This document shows, one piece after another, positions 52,244-63,634 of a DNA stretch of 64,000 nt. The position numbers were made by a program, and so were the translations under genes. Origin of the DNA: Oerskovia flava. Its GTDB lineage: Bacteria; Actinomycetota; Actinomycetes; Actinomycetales; Cellulomonadaceae. Location of the stretch: the NCBI RefSeq assembly GCF_026163685.1, contig NZ_JAOXSR010000010.1, positions 126,780 to 190,779 on the forward strand. The letters are read 5' to 3'. How positions within the stretch are numbered: the first letter of the stretch is position 1; each line of letters begins with the position of its first letter. The notes under the pieces are model-generated. The model saw nothing but the letters and a program-made list of their open reading frames with translations, did not search any database and was not told where the DNA came from.

Positions 52244-52807
52244 ATGCGAAGCGAGAACGACGTGCCCGAGGCAGTGGTGGTCTACGAGTCGATGTTCGGC
52301 AACTGCCGCCGTGTCGCCCACGAGGTGGCCGAGGGTCTCGGCCGCCATGCCCGCGTGACGGTCGTGGACGTCGCCGACGCCGCGACGCGGCCCGAGCTGC
52401 TCGACGGCGCGGACCTCCTGGTCGCCGGTGGCCCGACCCACGCGTTCTCGATGTCCCGTCCCGGCTCGCGCGCCGAGGCCGTGCAGCGGGCCAGCGAACC
52501 CGTCGCCGCCCGCACGGTCGGCCTGCGCGAGTGGTCCGGCGCCCTGCCGGACGCCGGCACCCCCCGGCTGGCCGCGACGTTCGACACCCGCGCCAGCAGG
52601 ATCCGCTCGGTCCCCGGCTCCGCCGCACGCTCCGCGGCCAAGGTCCTCACCCGCAAGGGCTACGAGCTCGTCGTGCCCTCGCGGTCCTTCTTCGTCGAGG
52701 AGTACCAGGGTCCGGTCGCCCCGGGCGAGCTCGACGCCGCCCGCACCTGGGGCGACGTCCTCGGCGCAGCGCTGCTCAGCGCCACCACGTCCCTGCGGAG
52801 CGCCTGA
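52244..52807 (+). CDS. Flavodoxin-like protein
   Basis: About 187 aa. AVVVYESMFGNCRRVAHEVAEGLG is the FMN phosphate-binding loop (T/S-x-x-G-N-x-x), and LLVAGGPTHAFSMSRPGSR contains the flavin-stacking region. A single-domain carrier with a Ser/Arg-rich stretch; electron partner unknown. ATG 52244 is chosen; the frame extends upstream without evidence. Ends 19 bp from the convergent ABC-F gene. Confidence 0.85.
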   Translation: MRSENDVPEAVVVYESMFGNCRRVAHEVAEGLGRHARVTVVDVADAATRPELLDGADLLVAGGPTHAFSMSRPGSRAEAVQRASEPVAARTVGLREWSGALPDAGTPRLAATFDTRASRIRSVPGSAARSAAKVLTRKGYELVVPSRSFFVEEYQGPVAPGELDAARTWGDVLGAALLSATTSLRSA

Positions 52808-52826
52808 GCCGCACGCTCGGTGCTCG

Positions 52827-54455
<1,629 letters not shown>

Positions 54456-54535
54456 GTCGACAACCCTATGCGGGCCGGTGCACCCGCGCGGACGCGGCCC
54501 CCGGGTGGAGGCCCCGTCGGGGGTACGGTCGGCAC

Positions 54536-54949
54536 ATGCGTCGTGCCGCCCTCCCCGTCCTGCTCGCCGTCGTCGTGGACGTCGCGGCGATCCTCGCGCT
54601 CGCCGTCGGGGGGCGTGCCTCCCACTCCGCCGACAGCCCGCTCACCGCGGTGGTGGGGATCGTCTGGCCGTTCGCCGTGGGGCTCGCGGTGGGCTGGCTC
54701 GTGCTGCGCGCCTGGCGCCGGCCGCTGGCCCCCTGGCCCGTCGGTGTCGGGCTGTGGGTGGGCACGTGGGGCGTCGCGATGGTGCTGCGCGCCGCGACGG
54801 GCGCGGGCCTCGCACCGGCGTTCCTCGTCGTCTCGGCGGCGTTCCTCGGCGCGACGCTCGTCGGGTGGCGGCTTCTCGCGCCCGCCGTGACGCACGTCCG
54901 GCAGCGCCGGGCGCGGGACGAGGTCGTGCGCAGTACCGTCGGGGGATGA
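54536..54949 (+). CDS. DUF3054 membrane protein (first copy)
   Basis: About 137 aa, four membrane segments (LLAVVVDVAAILALAVGG, VVGIVWPFAVGLAVGWLVLRAW, VGLWVGTWGVAMVLRAATG, LVVSAAFLGATLVGWRLL). WPFAVGLAVGWL and the DxxAILALAVGGRASH opening match the actinobacterial DUF3054 family, of unknown function. TACGGT about 6 nt before ATG fits a leaderless start. Its stop overlaps the start of the next copy by 4 bp (ATGA). Confidence 0.85.
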   Translation: MRRAALPVLLAVVVDVAAILALAVGGRASHSADSPLTAVVGIVWPFAVGLAVGWLVLRAWRRPLAPWPVGVGLWVGTWGVAMVLRAATGAGLAPAFLVVSAAFLGATLVGWRLLAPAVTHVRQRRARDEVVRSTVGG

Positions 54950-55383
54950 GCGCACCGCCGGCCGGGGAGGCCCGCAGGCAGGCCCGGGCATGGGTCGTCG
55001 CCCTCGCGGGCATCGCCGACGTGGTGAGCGTGCTCGCGCTCTCGCTGCTCAGCCCCTCTGCTCGCGACGGCGGGCCGGCCGGCGCGATGAGCGCCGCCTG
55101 GCCGTTCCTCGCCTCCCTGGCAGTGGGGTGGCTCGTCGCCCGCGCCTGGCGACGCCCGACGTCCCTCTGGCCCACCGGGCTGGTCGTGTGGGGCATCACC
55201 TGGGCGCTCGGTGTCGTGCTGCGGGTGACGATGACGAACGACACCGTCCCGGCGTTCAACCTCGTCGCGTTCGGTGTCCTCGCCGCCACGATCCTCGGGT
55301 GGCGGGCGGTCGTCGCGCTGCGCGACGTGCTCTCCCCGCCCGAGCGCCGCCGCCGCGCCGCCCGGTTGTCCGGGCGGCGCTGA
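54946..55383 (+). CDS. DUF3054 membrane protein (second copy)
   Basis: About 145 aa. A tandem paralogue of the preceding gene: WPFLASLAVGWLVARAWRRP corresponds to WPFAVGLAVGWLVLRAWRRP in the first copy, and VVWGITWALGVVLRVTM to the third segment. It starts at ATG 54946 within the stop of copy one, so the two are translated together and may form a heterodimer. Function unknown. Confidence 0.82.
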   Translation: MSAPPAGEARRQARAWVVALAGIADVVSVLALSLLSPSARDGGPAGAMSAAWPFLASLAVGWLVARAWRRPTSLWPTGLVVWGITWALGVVLRVTMTNDTVPAFNLVAFGVLAATILGWRAVVALRDVLSPPERRRRAARLSGRR

Positions 55384-55396
55384 CCGGCGCACGACC

Positions 55397-56050
55397 TCAG
55401 CCGGCGAGCACCCGGACCACGTCCGGGGCCAGAGCACGGAACGCGGTGCCGCGGTGGCTGATCGCGTTCTTCTCCGCGGCGCTGAGCTCCGCGCACGAGC
55501 GGGTCTCGCCCTCGGGCAGCAGGATCGGGTCGTAGCCGAACCCGCCGGTGCCGCGCGGCACGGTGAGCAGCGTGCCCCGGAGCTCCCCGGTCCGCACGAC
55601 CTCGAGGCCCTCCGGCGTGACGAGCGCGGCCGCGCACACGAACGCGGCACCACGGTGCTCAGCCGGGACCGACTCGAGCTGGGCGAGGAGCAGCCGGAGG
55701 TTGGCGACGTCGTCGCCGTGGCGCCCGGACCACCGCGCGGAGAAGATCCCGGGTGCGCCGCCGAGCACGTCCACGGCGAGGCCCGAGTCGTCGGCGACGG
55801 CGGGCAGCCCGGTGGCCGCGACGAGGGCGCGCGCCTTGATGAGGGCGTTCTCCGCGAACGTCACACCGTCCTCGACGGGCTCGGCCGCGCCGACGCCCGC
55901 CGCCGTGACGAGCGCCTCCTCGTCGAGGTCGAGGCCCGGCTGGGCGCCGAGGATGGCCCGCAGCTCGGCGAGCTTGCCCGGGTTGTGCGTCGCGAGGACG
56001 AGGCGCGCCCCGGCGGGAACACCTGCCGGCACGGCGACGGGGGCCGTCAC
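55397..56050 (-). CDS. rdgB: Non-canonical purine NTP pyrophosphatase (RdgB/HAM1)
   Basis: Hydrolyses ITP, dITP and XTP to keep them out of nucleic acids. About 217 aa. [62 protein letters not shown] and [13 protein letters not shown] are hallmark motifs. Starts with GTG overlapping the rph stop by 4 bp, the usual rph-rdgB arrangement. Confidence 0.96.
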   Translation of the reverse strand: MTAPVAVPAGVPAGARLVLATHNPGKLAELRAILGAQPGLDLDEEALVTAAGVGAAEPVEDGVTFAENALIKARALVAATGLPAVADDSGLAVDVLGGAPGIFSARWSGRHGDDVANLRLLLAQLESVPAEHRGAAFVCAAALVTPEGLEVVRTGELRGTLLTVPRGTGGFGYDPILLPEGETRSCAELSAAEKNAISHRGTAFRALAPDVVRVLAG

Positions 56051-56814
56051 CGGCTGGACGCCGTCTCGAGCGCGGCGAGCTGCAGCGCGGTCAGCTCGGA
56101 GGTGCCCCGCAGCGCGAGGTCGAGCAGGACGTCGAGCTCGGTGCGGTTGAACGGGGTCTGCTCGGCGGTGCCCTGCACCTCGACGAAGTCCCCGGACCCG
56201 GTGACGACGACGTTCATGTCCGTCTCGGCGCGCACGTCCTCCACGTAGGGCAGGTCGAGGACGGGGGTCCCGTCGACGATGCCCACGCTCACGGCGGCCA
56301 CCGAGTCCGTGAGGACCTTCTTGCCGCCACGGATCGCCCCGTGCCGCTGGCCCCACGCGACGGCGTCCGCGAGCGCGACGTACGCACCCGTGATCGCCGC
56401 GGTGCGGGTGCCGCCGTCGGCCTGCAGGACGTCGCAGTCGAGCACGATCGTGTTCTCGCCGAGGGCGCCGACGTCGATCACGGCACGCAGCGACCGGCCG
56501 ATCAGCCGCGAGATCTCGTGCGTCCGGCCACCGATGCGGCCCTTGACCGACTCGCGGTCGCTGCGGGTGCTCGTCGAGCGCGGCAGCATCGCGTACTCGG
56601 CCGTGACCCACCCCTGGCCCGAACCCTTGCGCCAGCGCGGCACGCCCTCGGTGAACGACGCGGCGCACAGCACCCGTGTGCGGCCGAACTCGACGAGGAC
56701 GCTGCCCTCGGCGGCGTCGAGCCACCCCCGGGTGATCGTCACGGGTCGCAGCTGGTCGGGGGTGCGCCCGTCGGGTCGTACGGCTGGGCGTGCGGCAGGG
56801 TTCGCAGAGGTCAT
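56047..56814 (-). CDS. rph: RNase PH
   Basis: A phosphorolytic 3'-5' exoribonuclease that trims tRNA 3' ends. About 255 aa. MTSANP... then [56 protein letters not shown] and the active-site region [18 protein letters not shown] are all characteristic. ATG 56814 is preceded by TAGGGT with a 7-nt gap. It is part of the rdgB-rph-MBL-murI gene set. Confidence 0.96.
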   Translation of the reverse strand: MTSANPAARPAVRPDGRTPDQLRPVTITRGWLDAAEGSVLVEFGRTRVLCAASFTEGVPRWRKGSGQGWVTAEYAMLPRSTSTRSDRESVKGRIGGRTHEISRLIGRSLRAVIDVGALGENTIVLDCDVLQADGGTRTAAITGAYVALADAVAWGQRHGAIRGGKKVLTDSVAAVSVGIVDGTPVLDLPYVEDVRAETDMNVVVTGSGDFVEVQGTAEQTPFNRTELDVLLDLALRGTSELTALQLAALETASSR

Positions 56815-56836
56815 GCGGCCCACCCTATCCGCGCCG

Positions 56837-57655
56837 TCAGACGTCGAAGACGGCCCCCGACGTCGCGACGTCGATCGGGCCGTCGTACACCGCGCGCGCC
56901 TCGGCGACCGAGCGTTGCGGGTCGTTCCAGGCCGGCAGGTGCGTGAGGACGAGCCGCCGGGCGCCGGAGCGGGCCGCGACCTGCCCCGCCCGGCGACCGG
57001 TGAGGTGGATGCCGCGCGGGACGCCGTCGTCGCGCCCCTCGTGGAACGCCGCCTCGGCCAGCAGCAGGTCGACGTCCCGGGCCAGGTCGACCACCCCGTC
57101 GCAGAGGTCGGTGTCGCCGGTGTAGGCGAGCGTGACGCGTTCGCCCGGTCGCAGGCTGGACGGCCCCGTGACGCGGACCCCGTACGCCGGGACCGGGTGC
57201 AGCACCTCGAACGGCTCCAGCTCGAGCGGGCCGAGGGTCGTCGGCAGGCCGGGCTCCCAGGTGCGGACGTCGAGCTCGGCGTCCATCGTCTCGCCCGCCT
57301 CCAGCCCGTACGCCACCGCGAGGCGCCGGCCCGTCCCCTGCGGTCCCCACAGCGGCAGGCTCTTGCCCGTACCGGTGCGCTGGGACCCGCGCTCGGGGTG
57401 GTACCGCAGGTAGACGTAGAGGCCGCACACGTCGACGAAGTGGTCGGGGTGCAGGTGGGAGAGCCCGACGCCGTCGAGGTCGAGCGGGTCGACGTGGCGC
57501 TGGAGCGCACCGAGCGAGCCGTTGCCGAGGTCGAGGACGAGGTTCCACGCGCGCCCGTCGGGCGAGACGTCGGCCGGCACCTGCACCAGGTACGACGACG
57601 CGGGCGAGTCGGGCCCCGCGAACGAGCCCGACGTCCCGACGGTCACCAGACGCAT
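56837..57655 (-). CDS. MBL-fold metallohydrolase (RNase Z/phosphodiesterase-like)
   Basis: About 272 aa. Metallo-beta-lactamase fold: [23 protein letters not shown] (HxHxDH), [18 protein letters not shown] and a C-terminal region. This is the type found next to murI and rph in Actinobacteria, related to cyclic-nucleotide phosphodiesterase CpdA-like/RNase Z enzymes. ATG 57655 overlaps the murI stop by one base (TGATG). Confidence 0.88.
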   Translation of the reverse strand: MRLVTVGTSGSFAGPDSPASSYLVQVPADVSPDGRAWNLVLDLGNGSLGALQRHVDPLDLDGVGLSHLHPDHFVDVCGLYVYLRYHPERGSQRTGTGKSLPLWGPQGTGRRLAVAYGLEAGETMDAELDVRTWEPGLPTTLGPLELEPFEVLHPVPAYGVRVTGPSSLRPGERVTLAYTGDTDLCDGVVDLARDVDLLLAEAAFHEGRDDGVPRGIHLTGRRAGQVAARSGARRLVLTHLPAWNDPQRSVAEARAVYDGPIDVATSGAVFDV

Positions 57656-58458
57656 CAGACGGCCTCCACGAGGGAGACCTCGGGGCCGAGGAAGCGCCGC
57701 GCGAGATGGTCGAACGGCTCCGCGCTGCCCGTGGCCACGAACCGGTGCGTGGGCGGCCCGACGTCGCGCGAGCGCTCGAGGCCGTGCGCCACGAGCTGGC
57801 GGTAGACGTCCTTCGCGGTCTCCTCCGCGCTCGAGACGAGCGTGATGTCCTCGCCCATGACGTACGAGATCGCGCCGGTGAGCAGCGGGTAGTGCGTGCA
57901 GCCCAGCACGAGCGTGTCGACACCGGCCGCACGGACCGGGTCGAGGTAGGAGTGCGCGACGTCGAGCACCTCGGGGCCCGAGGTGATGCCGGCCTCGACG
58001 AGGCGGACGAACTCCGGGCAGGCGCGCGACGTCAGCGAGATCCCCGGCGCGACGGCGAACGCGTCGTCGTACGAGCGGGACTCGATCGTGGCCCGGGTCC
58101 CGATCACCCCGATCTTGCCGGTGCGGGTGGCGGCCACCGCGCGGCGGGCCGCCGGCAGGATCACCTCGACCACGGGCAGGCCGTGGCGCACCGTGTAGCG
58201 CTCGCGCGCGTCCCGCAGCACCGCGGACGACGCCGAGTTGCACGCGATGACGAGCATCTTCACACCCTCGTCGACGAGCTGGTCCATGATCGCCAGGGCC
58301 ATCGCGCGCACCGCGGCGAGGGGCTTGGGCCCGTACGGGCTGTTCGCGGTGTCACCGATGTAGTGCAGCGCCTCGTTGGGGAGCTGGTCGAGGATCGACC
58401 GGGCGACGGTCAGACCGCCCACTCCCGAGTCGAAGATCCCGATGGGTGCGTCGTTCAC
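57655..58458 (-). CDS. murI: Glutamate racemase
   Basis: Converts L- to D-glutamate for peptidoglycan. About 267 aa. [45 protein letters not shown] with the first catalytic Cys, and [14 protein letters not shown] with the second. GTG 58458 is chosen because TAGGCT ends 7 nt upstream, a leaderless-type start; the open frame extends far upstream but without motifs. Confidence 0.96.
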   Translation of the reverse strand: MNDAPIGIFDSGVGGLTVARSILDQLPNEALHYIGDTANSPYGPKPLAAVRAMALAIMDQLVDEGVKMLVIACNSASSAVLRDARERYTVRHGLPVVEVILPAARRAVAATRTGKIGVIGTRATIESRSYDDAFAVAPGISLTSRACPEFVRLVEAGITSGPEVLDVAHSYLDPVRAAGVDTLVLGCTHYPLLTGAISYVMGEDITLVSSAEETAKDVYRQLVAHGLERSRDVGPPTHRFVATGSAEPFDHLARRFLGPEVSLVEAV

Positions 58459-58549
58459 GGGATCGAGCCTAGTGCCGGGCCCGCGCCCGCGCGGCGGGAC
58501 GCGGGGCTCTCGGCGTGTGACGTGCACCGCCGACCGCACCCGGGGACGC

Positions 58550-58581
58550 CGAAGGGCGCCGCACGGGTGCGGCGCCCTTCG
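58550..58581. terminator. Near-perfect bidirectional hairpin
   Basis: A 15-bp inverted repeat (CGAAGGGCGCCGCAC at 58550-58564 and its complement at 58567-58581) with a 2-nt loop, between the small membrane protein gene and murI. It probably ends the 58777-58622 transcript, since that gene ends just above it. Confidence 0.75.
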
Positions 58582-58621
58582 CGAAAGACCTGCGGGTCGG
58601 AGCCTGCGCGACCCGCGCCCC

Positions 58622-58777
58622 CTAGACCGTCTTCTTGCCCCGTCCCACAAGCCCCAGCACGAGGCTGACGACGAGCACGGCGATACCGATCCAGATGAGG
58701 ATCTTGGCTGCTTCGACGGCAACGCCGAAGACGAGCAGCACAACACCGACGAGCAGGATGATGAGCCAGGTAGGCAT
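58622..58777 (-). CDS. Small membrane protein, 51 aa
   Basis: [18 protein letters not shown] then a second hydrophobic stretch [19 protein letters not shown] and a basic tail (GRGKKTV). Two membrane segments joined by a short polar loop. GAGAGGAC ribosome-binding site before ATG 58777. Family of short hydrophobic actinobacterial proteins without known function; the predicted terminator follows it. Confidence 0.7.
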   Translation of the reverse strand: MPTWLIILLVGVVLLVFGVAVEAAKILIWIGIAVLVVSLVLGLVGRGKKTV

Positions 58778-58867
58778 GAGTGTCCTCTCTCTTGGCCGGG
58801 ACACGTGCGCCCCGGTCGAAACATCACCGTGGCACTCCCTCGGACCACTCGCATCTTCAGCGGGCGT

Positions 58868-59497
58868 TCAGGTGGCACCTCGGCGCAGCTGGTCGAGCAT
58901 CAGGCCCACCAAGGACTCCTGCAGCCAGCCTGCCAGGAGGAACACCCCGGCGAACGCCCGGCGGGCGTCGCTGCCCCGTGCCCGTCCCGCGACGACGTCG
59001 TCGTAGAGCCGCTCGACCTGCTCGTCAGTCGTCAGGCCGAGCCGCTCGGCCAGGACCAGCCGCAGGTCGGTGAGTGCGCCCGCGAACCGGTCGGCGTCCG
59101 CACGCTGGACGACGACGGCGTCCCCGGCGCCGAGCAGGCGCGCCAGGTGGCGCAGGCGCTCGGACTTCTCGTCCACGAGGTCGGCCTGCGTCAGCCGGCG
59201 GAACTCCTGACCGACCGCGTCGTCCTCGCGGGACGCGTCCGGCACGAGGCGCCGCAGCGCGGGGTCCGTCGGCGGCGCCACCGGACCGCTCGACCAGGCC
59301 GTGCCGAGCAGGTCGTCCAACTGGCCGCTACCCGGCTCCGCGGCCGAGGCCGGCCCGCCCTGCCCGGACGCGTGCGGCGCGAGCATCTCCACGACGTCCG
59401 CGGTCACGCGCCAGAGCGCGTACCGCTCGTCGGGACCGACCTCGGCGACATACCGGTCGCCGTCGGCGCGGAAGGGGCGCATCGTCACCCGCGTCAC
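58868..59497 (-). CDS. DUF2017 family protein
   Basis: About 209 aa. [33 protein letters not shown] is the family opening; [35 protein letters not shown] is near the end. Actinobacterial DUF2017 genes almost always follow clpS, as here, which suggests a link with the Clp proteolytic adaptor, though the function is unproven. GTG 59497 overlaps the clpS stop by 4 bp. Confidence 0.9.
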   Translation of the reverse strand: MTRVTMRPFRADGDRYVAEVGPDERYALWRVTADVVEMLAPHASGQGGPASAAEPGSGQLDDLLGTAWSSGPVAPPTDPALRRLVPDASREDDAVGQEFRRLTQADLVDEKSERLRHLARLLGAGDAVVVQRADADRFAGALTDLRLVLAERLGLTTDEQVERLYDDVVAGRARGSDARRAFAGVFLLAGWLQESLVGLMLDQLRRGAT

Positions 59498-59853
59498 GTC
59501 CCGCTCCGCTGCAGGGTCGCCCAGAGGCCGAACCCGTGCATCGCCTGCACGTCGACCTCCATCCTCTCCCGGCTCCCGTGCGAGACGGTCGCGCGGCCCT
59601 GGCGGTGCACCTGGAGCATCAGCTCGTCGGCACGCGCCTGCGAGTAGCCGAAGTACGACTCGAACACGTAGCTGACGTACGTCATGAGGTTGACCGGGTC
59701 GTTCCACACGACGGTCGTCCACTCCGGGGCCTGCTCGGCGAGCTCACCCACCTGCTCCTCGATCTCCGTGGCGGTGCCCGTCGATGCGGTCGGGACAGGT
59801 TCGAGCGACGTTCTGCGCGTGGCGGGAGGGACAGCAGGAGCGGGAGATCTCAC
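59494..59853 (-). CDS. clpS: ATP-dependent Clp protease adaptor ClpS
   Basis: Delivers N-degron substrates to ClpAP/ClpCP proteases. About 119 aa. [46 protein letters not shown] includes the NDxxN and the hydrophobic pocket residues. GTG 59853 with TAGAGT 6 nt upstream fits a leaderless start. The N-terminus is Pro/Ala/Thr-rich. Confidence 0.95.
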   Translation of the reverse strand: MRSPAPAVPPATRRTSLEPVPTASTGTATEIEEQVGELAEQAPEWTTVVWNDPVNLMTYVSYVFESYFGYSQARADELMLQVHRQGRATVSHGSRERMEVDVQAMHGFGLWATLQRSGT

Positions 59854-59927
59854 CCCACCACTCTAGGACCGCGCGCGGCGCCGGACAGCAGCGCCCACGA
59901 TCGTCGCTCCTGCCCTAGGTTAGGTCC

Positions 59928-61355
59928 ATGCATCCCGCCGACCGACCGGGCGACGACGCCCTCTCCGTCCAGGTGACCACGGGAACGGCTGCGCACGCGG
60001 GCACGAGCACCGCCCCCCACGCAGGCGCCGGGTCCACCGCTCTCCTGACCGACCGCTACGAGCTGACGATGCTCCAGGCCGCGCTCGCCGACGGCACCGC
60101 GCACCGGCACTGCCTGTTCGAGGTGTTCACCCGCCGGCTCCCGGCCGGTCGGCGCTACGGCGTGCTCGCCGGGACGGGCCGCGTCCTCGAAGCACTGTCG
60201 GCGTTCCGTTTCGACGACGGACAGCTCGACTGGCTCGCGCGCGAGCAGGTCGTCGACTCCCGCACGCTCGACTACCTCGCCGACTACCGCTTCGCCGGCT
60301 CGATCACCGGCTACGCCGAGGGCGAGGTCTTCTTCCCGCACTCCCCGGTCATGGTGGTGGAGGGGACGTTCGCCGAGGCCGTCCTGCTCGAGACGCTCGT
60401 GCTGTCGATCCTCAACTACGACTCCGCGATCGCGTCGGCGGCGTCCCGCATGACGAGCGCCGCCGTCGACCGCCCCTGCCTGGAGATGGGTGCTCGGCGG
60501 GCGCACGAGCAGGCGGCGGTGGCGGCGGCCCGCGCGGCGACCGTCGCGGGTTTCGCGGGCACGTCGAACCTCGAGGCGGGCCGCCGCTACGGCCTGCCGA
60601 CGATCGGCACCGCCGCGCACGCCTACACGCTCCTGCACGACGACGAGGAGTCGGCCTTCGCGTCGCAGGTCGCGTCGCTCGGGCCCGGCACGACGCTGCT
60701 CGTCGACACCTACGACGTGCGCAAGGGCGTGCAGAACGCCGTGCGCGCGGCCGGCACCGGGCTCGGCGCGGTCCGCATCGACTCGGGCGACCTCGGTGTG
60801 CTGGCCGTCGAGGTCCGCAAGCAGCTCGACGGGCTCGGTGCCCGGGACACCCGGATCACGGTGACGTCCGACCTCGACGAGTACGCCATCGCCGCGCTCG
60901 CCGCCGCCCCCGTGGACTCCTACGGCGTCGGGACCTCGCTCGTGACGGGCTCCGGCGCGCCCACCTGCGGCATGGTCTACAAGCTCGTGGCCAGGGCGGA
61001 CGCGTCCGGGATCATGCAGTCCGTGGCGAAGGCCTCGACCGCCAAGACCAGCAGCGGTGGCCGCAAGATCCCGGCGCGGCAGTACGGCGACGACGGTCGC
61101 GCGGTCGCCGAGGTGCTCGTCACCGGCCGCGAGGACGTCGTGGCGCGGTGGGAGTCCGCGGACGAGCGGCTGCGCCCGCTGCACGTGCCGCTGGTGGTCG
61201 ACGGCGCCGTCGACTCCCGGTGGGTCGGCGCCTACGGGGTGCAGACCGCCACGCAGCGCCACCACGAGTCGCGCGCCGAGCTGCCGCGCGGCGCGCGTCG
61301 GCTGTCCGACGGCGAACCCGCGCTGCCGACCGTGACCCGCCACCTCGAGGACTGA
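59928..61355 (+). CDS. pncB: Nicotinate phosphoribosyltransferase
   Basis: Makes nicotinate mononucleotide in NAD salvage. About 475 aa. LLTDRYELTMLQAALADGTAHRHCLFEVFTRRLPAGRRYGVLAG, LSILNYDSAIASAASRM, GTAAHAYTLLH (with the phosphorylatable His) and VRIDSGDLGVLAVEV are all hallmarks. TAGGTT ends 6 nt before ATG 59928 (leaderless pattern). The N-terminal ~35 residues are extra low-complexity sequence. Divergent from clpS, as is common in this phylum. Confidence 0.96.
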   Translation: MHPADRPGDDALSVQVTTGTAAHAGTSTAPHAGAGSTALLTDRYELTMLQAALADGTAHRHCLFEVFTRRLPAGRRYGVLAGTGRVLEALSAFRFDDGQLDWLAREQVVDSRTLDYLADYRFAGSITGYAEGEVFFPHSPVMVVEGTFAEAVLLETLVLSILNYDSAIASAASRMTSAAVDRPCLEMGARRAHEQAAVAAARAATVAGFAGTSNLEAGRRYGLPTIGTAAHAYTLLHDDEESAFASQVASLGPGTTLLVDTYDVRKGVQNAVRAAGTGLGAVRIDSGDLGVLAVEVRKQLDGLGARDTRITVTSDLDEYAIAALAAAPVDSYGVGTSLVTGSGAPTCGMVYKLVARADASGIMQSVAKASTAKTSSGGRKIPARQYGDDGRAVAEVLVTGREDVVARWESADERLRPLHVPLVVDGAVDSRWVGAYGVQTATQRHHESRAELPRGARRLSDGEPALPTVTRHLED

Positions 61356-61388
61356 TTCGGCCACCGGCCTGCTCCGGTCAGCCGCCCG

Positions 61389-63242
61389 TCACTTCTTCCC
61401 GACGAACCAGCCGCGCAGGACCTCGAGACGCGCGTCGAGCTGGTCGACCGACGCGAGCGGCACCTCGGGGCCACCGCACCGGCGCCGCAGCTCGGTGTGC
61501 ACCGTGCCGTGGGGCTGACCGCTGCGCCGCGCCCACGCCGAGACGAGCTGGGCCAGCTCCTTGCGGCGCTCCGCGGCGCGGCGGTGGTCGAGCTCGGAGC
61601 GTTCCTCGGCTGCCCGTGCCGTGCGCGAGCGGGTGCTCAGCTGGTCCGCCTGCCGCTGCCGCAGCAGGGTCGTGACCTGGTCGGCGTCGAGCAGCCCCGG
61701 GATACCGAGGAAGTCCTGCTCCTCGTCGGAGCCGACGTCGGCCTCGGTGCCGAACTCGCCGCCGTCGAACAGCACCCGGTCGAACGAGGCCTGCGCCTCG
61801 AGCGCCTCGAAGCTGCCCTGCATACCGTCCGCGAGCGAGTCGGACGCCTTGTCCTCGGCGTTGGCCGCGGCCATCAGCGCGTCCTCGGGGTTGTACCCCT
61901 CCCCCTGCTCCTCGGCCGTGAGCGGTCGGTCGAGCGCGTGGTCGCGCTCGATCTCCAGGCCGTTGGCCAGCCCGAGGAGGTGCGGCACGCTCGGGAGGAA
62001 GACCGAGGCGGTCTCTCCGCGACGCCGGGCACGCACGAACCGGCCCACGGCCTGCGCGAAGAACAGCGGCGTCGACGTCGACGTCGCGTACACGCCCACC
62101 GCGAGCCGGGGGACGTCGACGCCCTCGGACACCATCCGCACCGCGACCATCCACCGGGCGTCGGAGTCCGCGAACTCCTCGATGCGCCCGCTCGCGCCCT
62201 CGTCGTCCGAGAGCACCAGCACCGGAGACTTCCCCGTGATCCGCGCGAGGTGCCCGGCGTACGCGCGGGCGTCGGCCTGGTCCGTCGCGATGACGAGGCC
62301 GCCGGCGTCCGGGATGGCCCGCCGGACCTCCGAGAGCCGCTTGTCCGCCGCGGCCAGCACCGACGGGATCCACTCCCCCTCCGGGTCCAGCGCGGTGCGC
62401 CAGGCCTGGCCGGTCATGTCCTTCGTGAGCGCCTCGCCGAGACGCGCGCTCACCTCGTCGCCGGCCTTGGTGCGCCAACGCATCTGCCCCGAGTAGGACA
62501 GGAAGATCACGGGGCGCACGACGTGGTCGCGCAGCGCCTCGCCGTAGCCGTACGTGTAGTCCGCCCGGGAGCGGCGGATGCCGTCGGGCCCGCGCTCGTA
62601 CGCGACGAACGGGATCGCCGCGGTGTCCGACCGGAACGGCGTCCCGGTGAGGGCGAGCCGGCGGGTCGCCCCGTCGAACGCCTCCCGCACGGCCTCGCCC
62701 CAGGACAGCGCGTCACCGCCGTGGTGCACCTCGTCGAGGATGACCAGCGTCGGCGCCGCCTCGGTACGGGCCGCGTGCAGCGCAGGCTTGGCGGCGACCT
62801 GCGCGTACGTCAGCGCGACGCCGTCGTACGACGAGCCGTGGCGACCCTGGCTGTTGCGGAAGTTCGGGTCGATGCTGATGCCCACGCGAGCGGCGGCGTC
62901 GGCCCACTGGTGCTTGAGGTGCTCGGTCGGCGCGACCACCGTGACCCGGCGCACCACCCCCTGCTCGAGAAGCTCTGTGGCCACCCGCAGGGCGAAGGTC
63001 GTCTTGCCGGCACCCGGCGTCGCGACCGCGAGGAAGTCCCGCGGCGACCGGGTGCGGTAGAGGTCGAGCGCCTCGGCCTGCCACGCGCGCAGCTTGGACG
63101 CCGCACCCCAAGGGGCGCGTCGAGGGAAGGCGGGTGACAGGTGGGAGGCCGCCGCCGAGGACGGGCTCTGCGGAGCGTTCGGTACCGGGGAACCGGGACG
63201 TGCGGTGGGCGAGGTGGGCGTCTGGTGGGGCTGACCGCTCAC
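61389..63242 (-). CDS. DEAD/DEAH superfamily 2 helicase
   Basis: About 617 aa. Q-motif-like region LRAWQAEALDLYR, Walker A AVATPGAGKTTFAL, DEVHH in LVILDEVHHGGD, TGTPFRSDTAAI, and motif VI-like AQAVGRFVRARRRGE. Superfamily 2 with an XPB/RadD-like DNA or RNA helicase pattern; the substrate is unknown. GTG 63242 overlaps the DUF3039 stop by 4 bp. It is found in this position in many Actinobacteria (general knowledge). Confidence 0.92.
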   Translation of the reverse strand: MSGQPHQTPTSPTARPGSPVPNAPQSPSSAAASHLSPAFPRRAPWGAASKLRAWQAEALDLYRTRSPRDFLAVATPGAGKTTFALRVATELLEQGVVRRVTVVAPTEHLKHQWADAAARVGISIDPNFRNSQGRHGSSYDGVALTYAQVAAKPALHAARTEAAPTLVILDEVHHGGDALSWGEAVREAFDGATRRLALTGTPFRSDTAAIPFVAYERGPDGIRRSRADYTYGYGEALRDHVVRPVIFLSYSGQMRWRTKAGDEVSARLGEALTKDMTGQAWRTALDPEGEWIPSVLAAADKRLSEVRRAIPDAGGLVIATDQADARAYAGHLARITGKSPVLVLSDDEGASGRIEEFADSDARWMVAVRMVSEGVDVPRLAVGVYATSTSTPLFFAQAVGRFVRARRRGETASVFLPSVPHLLGLANGLEIERDHALDRPLTAEEQGEGYNPEDALMAAANAEDKASDSLADGMQGSFEALEAQASFDRVLFDGGEFGTEADVGSDEEQDFLGIPGLLDADQVTTLLRQRQADQLSTRSRTARAAEERSELDHRRAAERRKELAQLVSAWARRSGQPHGTVHTELRRRCGGPEVPLASVDQLDARLEVLRGWFVGKK

Positions 63243-63565
63243 TTGCCGGAGTCGCCCTCGCCGTCCTGGGGATCCCGCAGGCCGTCGTAGATCTCCTTGC
63301 AGACCGGACACACCGGGAACTTCTTGGGGTCGCGGCCCGGTACCCAGACCTTGCCGCACAGCGCGATCACGGGCTTGCCCGAGAGCGCCGACTGCATGAT
63401 CTTCTCCTTGCGCACGTAGTGCGCGAAGCGCTCGTGGTCGCCCGGCTCGACCTCCTCACGCGTCTCCTCGCGCTCGAGCACCGACGTCGAGCCCCCGGTG
63501 CGGGGGTCACGGGTCGGGTCGTCGAACCCGGGGTCGGAGGACGCGCGCACGAGAGGTTCGGTCAT
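63239..63565 (-). CDS. DUF3039 protein
   Basis: About 108 aa. HERFAHYVRKEKIMQSALSGKPVIALCGKVWVPGRDPKKFPVCPVCKEIYD is the family hallmark, with three Cys (ALCGK, CPVCK) that could bind zinc. ATG 63565 is chosen because TAGAAT ends 7 nt before it, a leaderless-type start, and it is the family-typical MTE... N-terminus. Coupled to the helicase. Confidence 0.9.
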   Translation of the reverse strand: MTEPLVRASSDPGFDDPTRDPRTGGSTSVLEREETREEVEPGDHERFAHYVRKEKIMQSALSGKPVIALCGKVWVPGRDPKKFPVCPVCKEIYDGLRDPQDGEGDSGK

Positions 63566-63634
63566 GGTCCTGATTCTACGTCCCTCTCGTGCGCGCGGTT
63601 CGGCCGTCACACCCCCGTCACGGTGTACGGAGGC

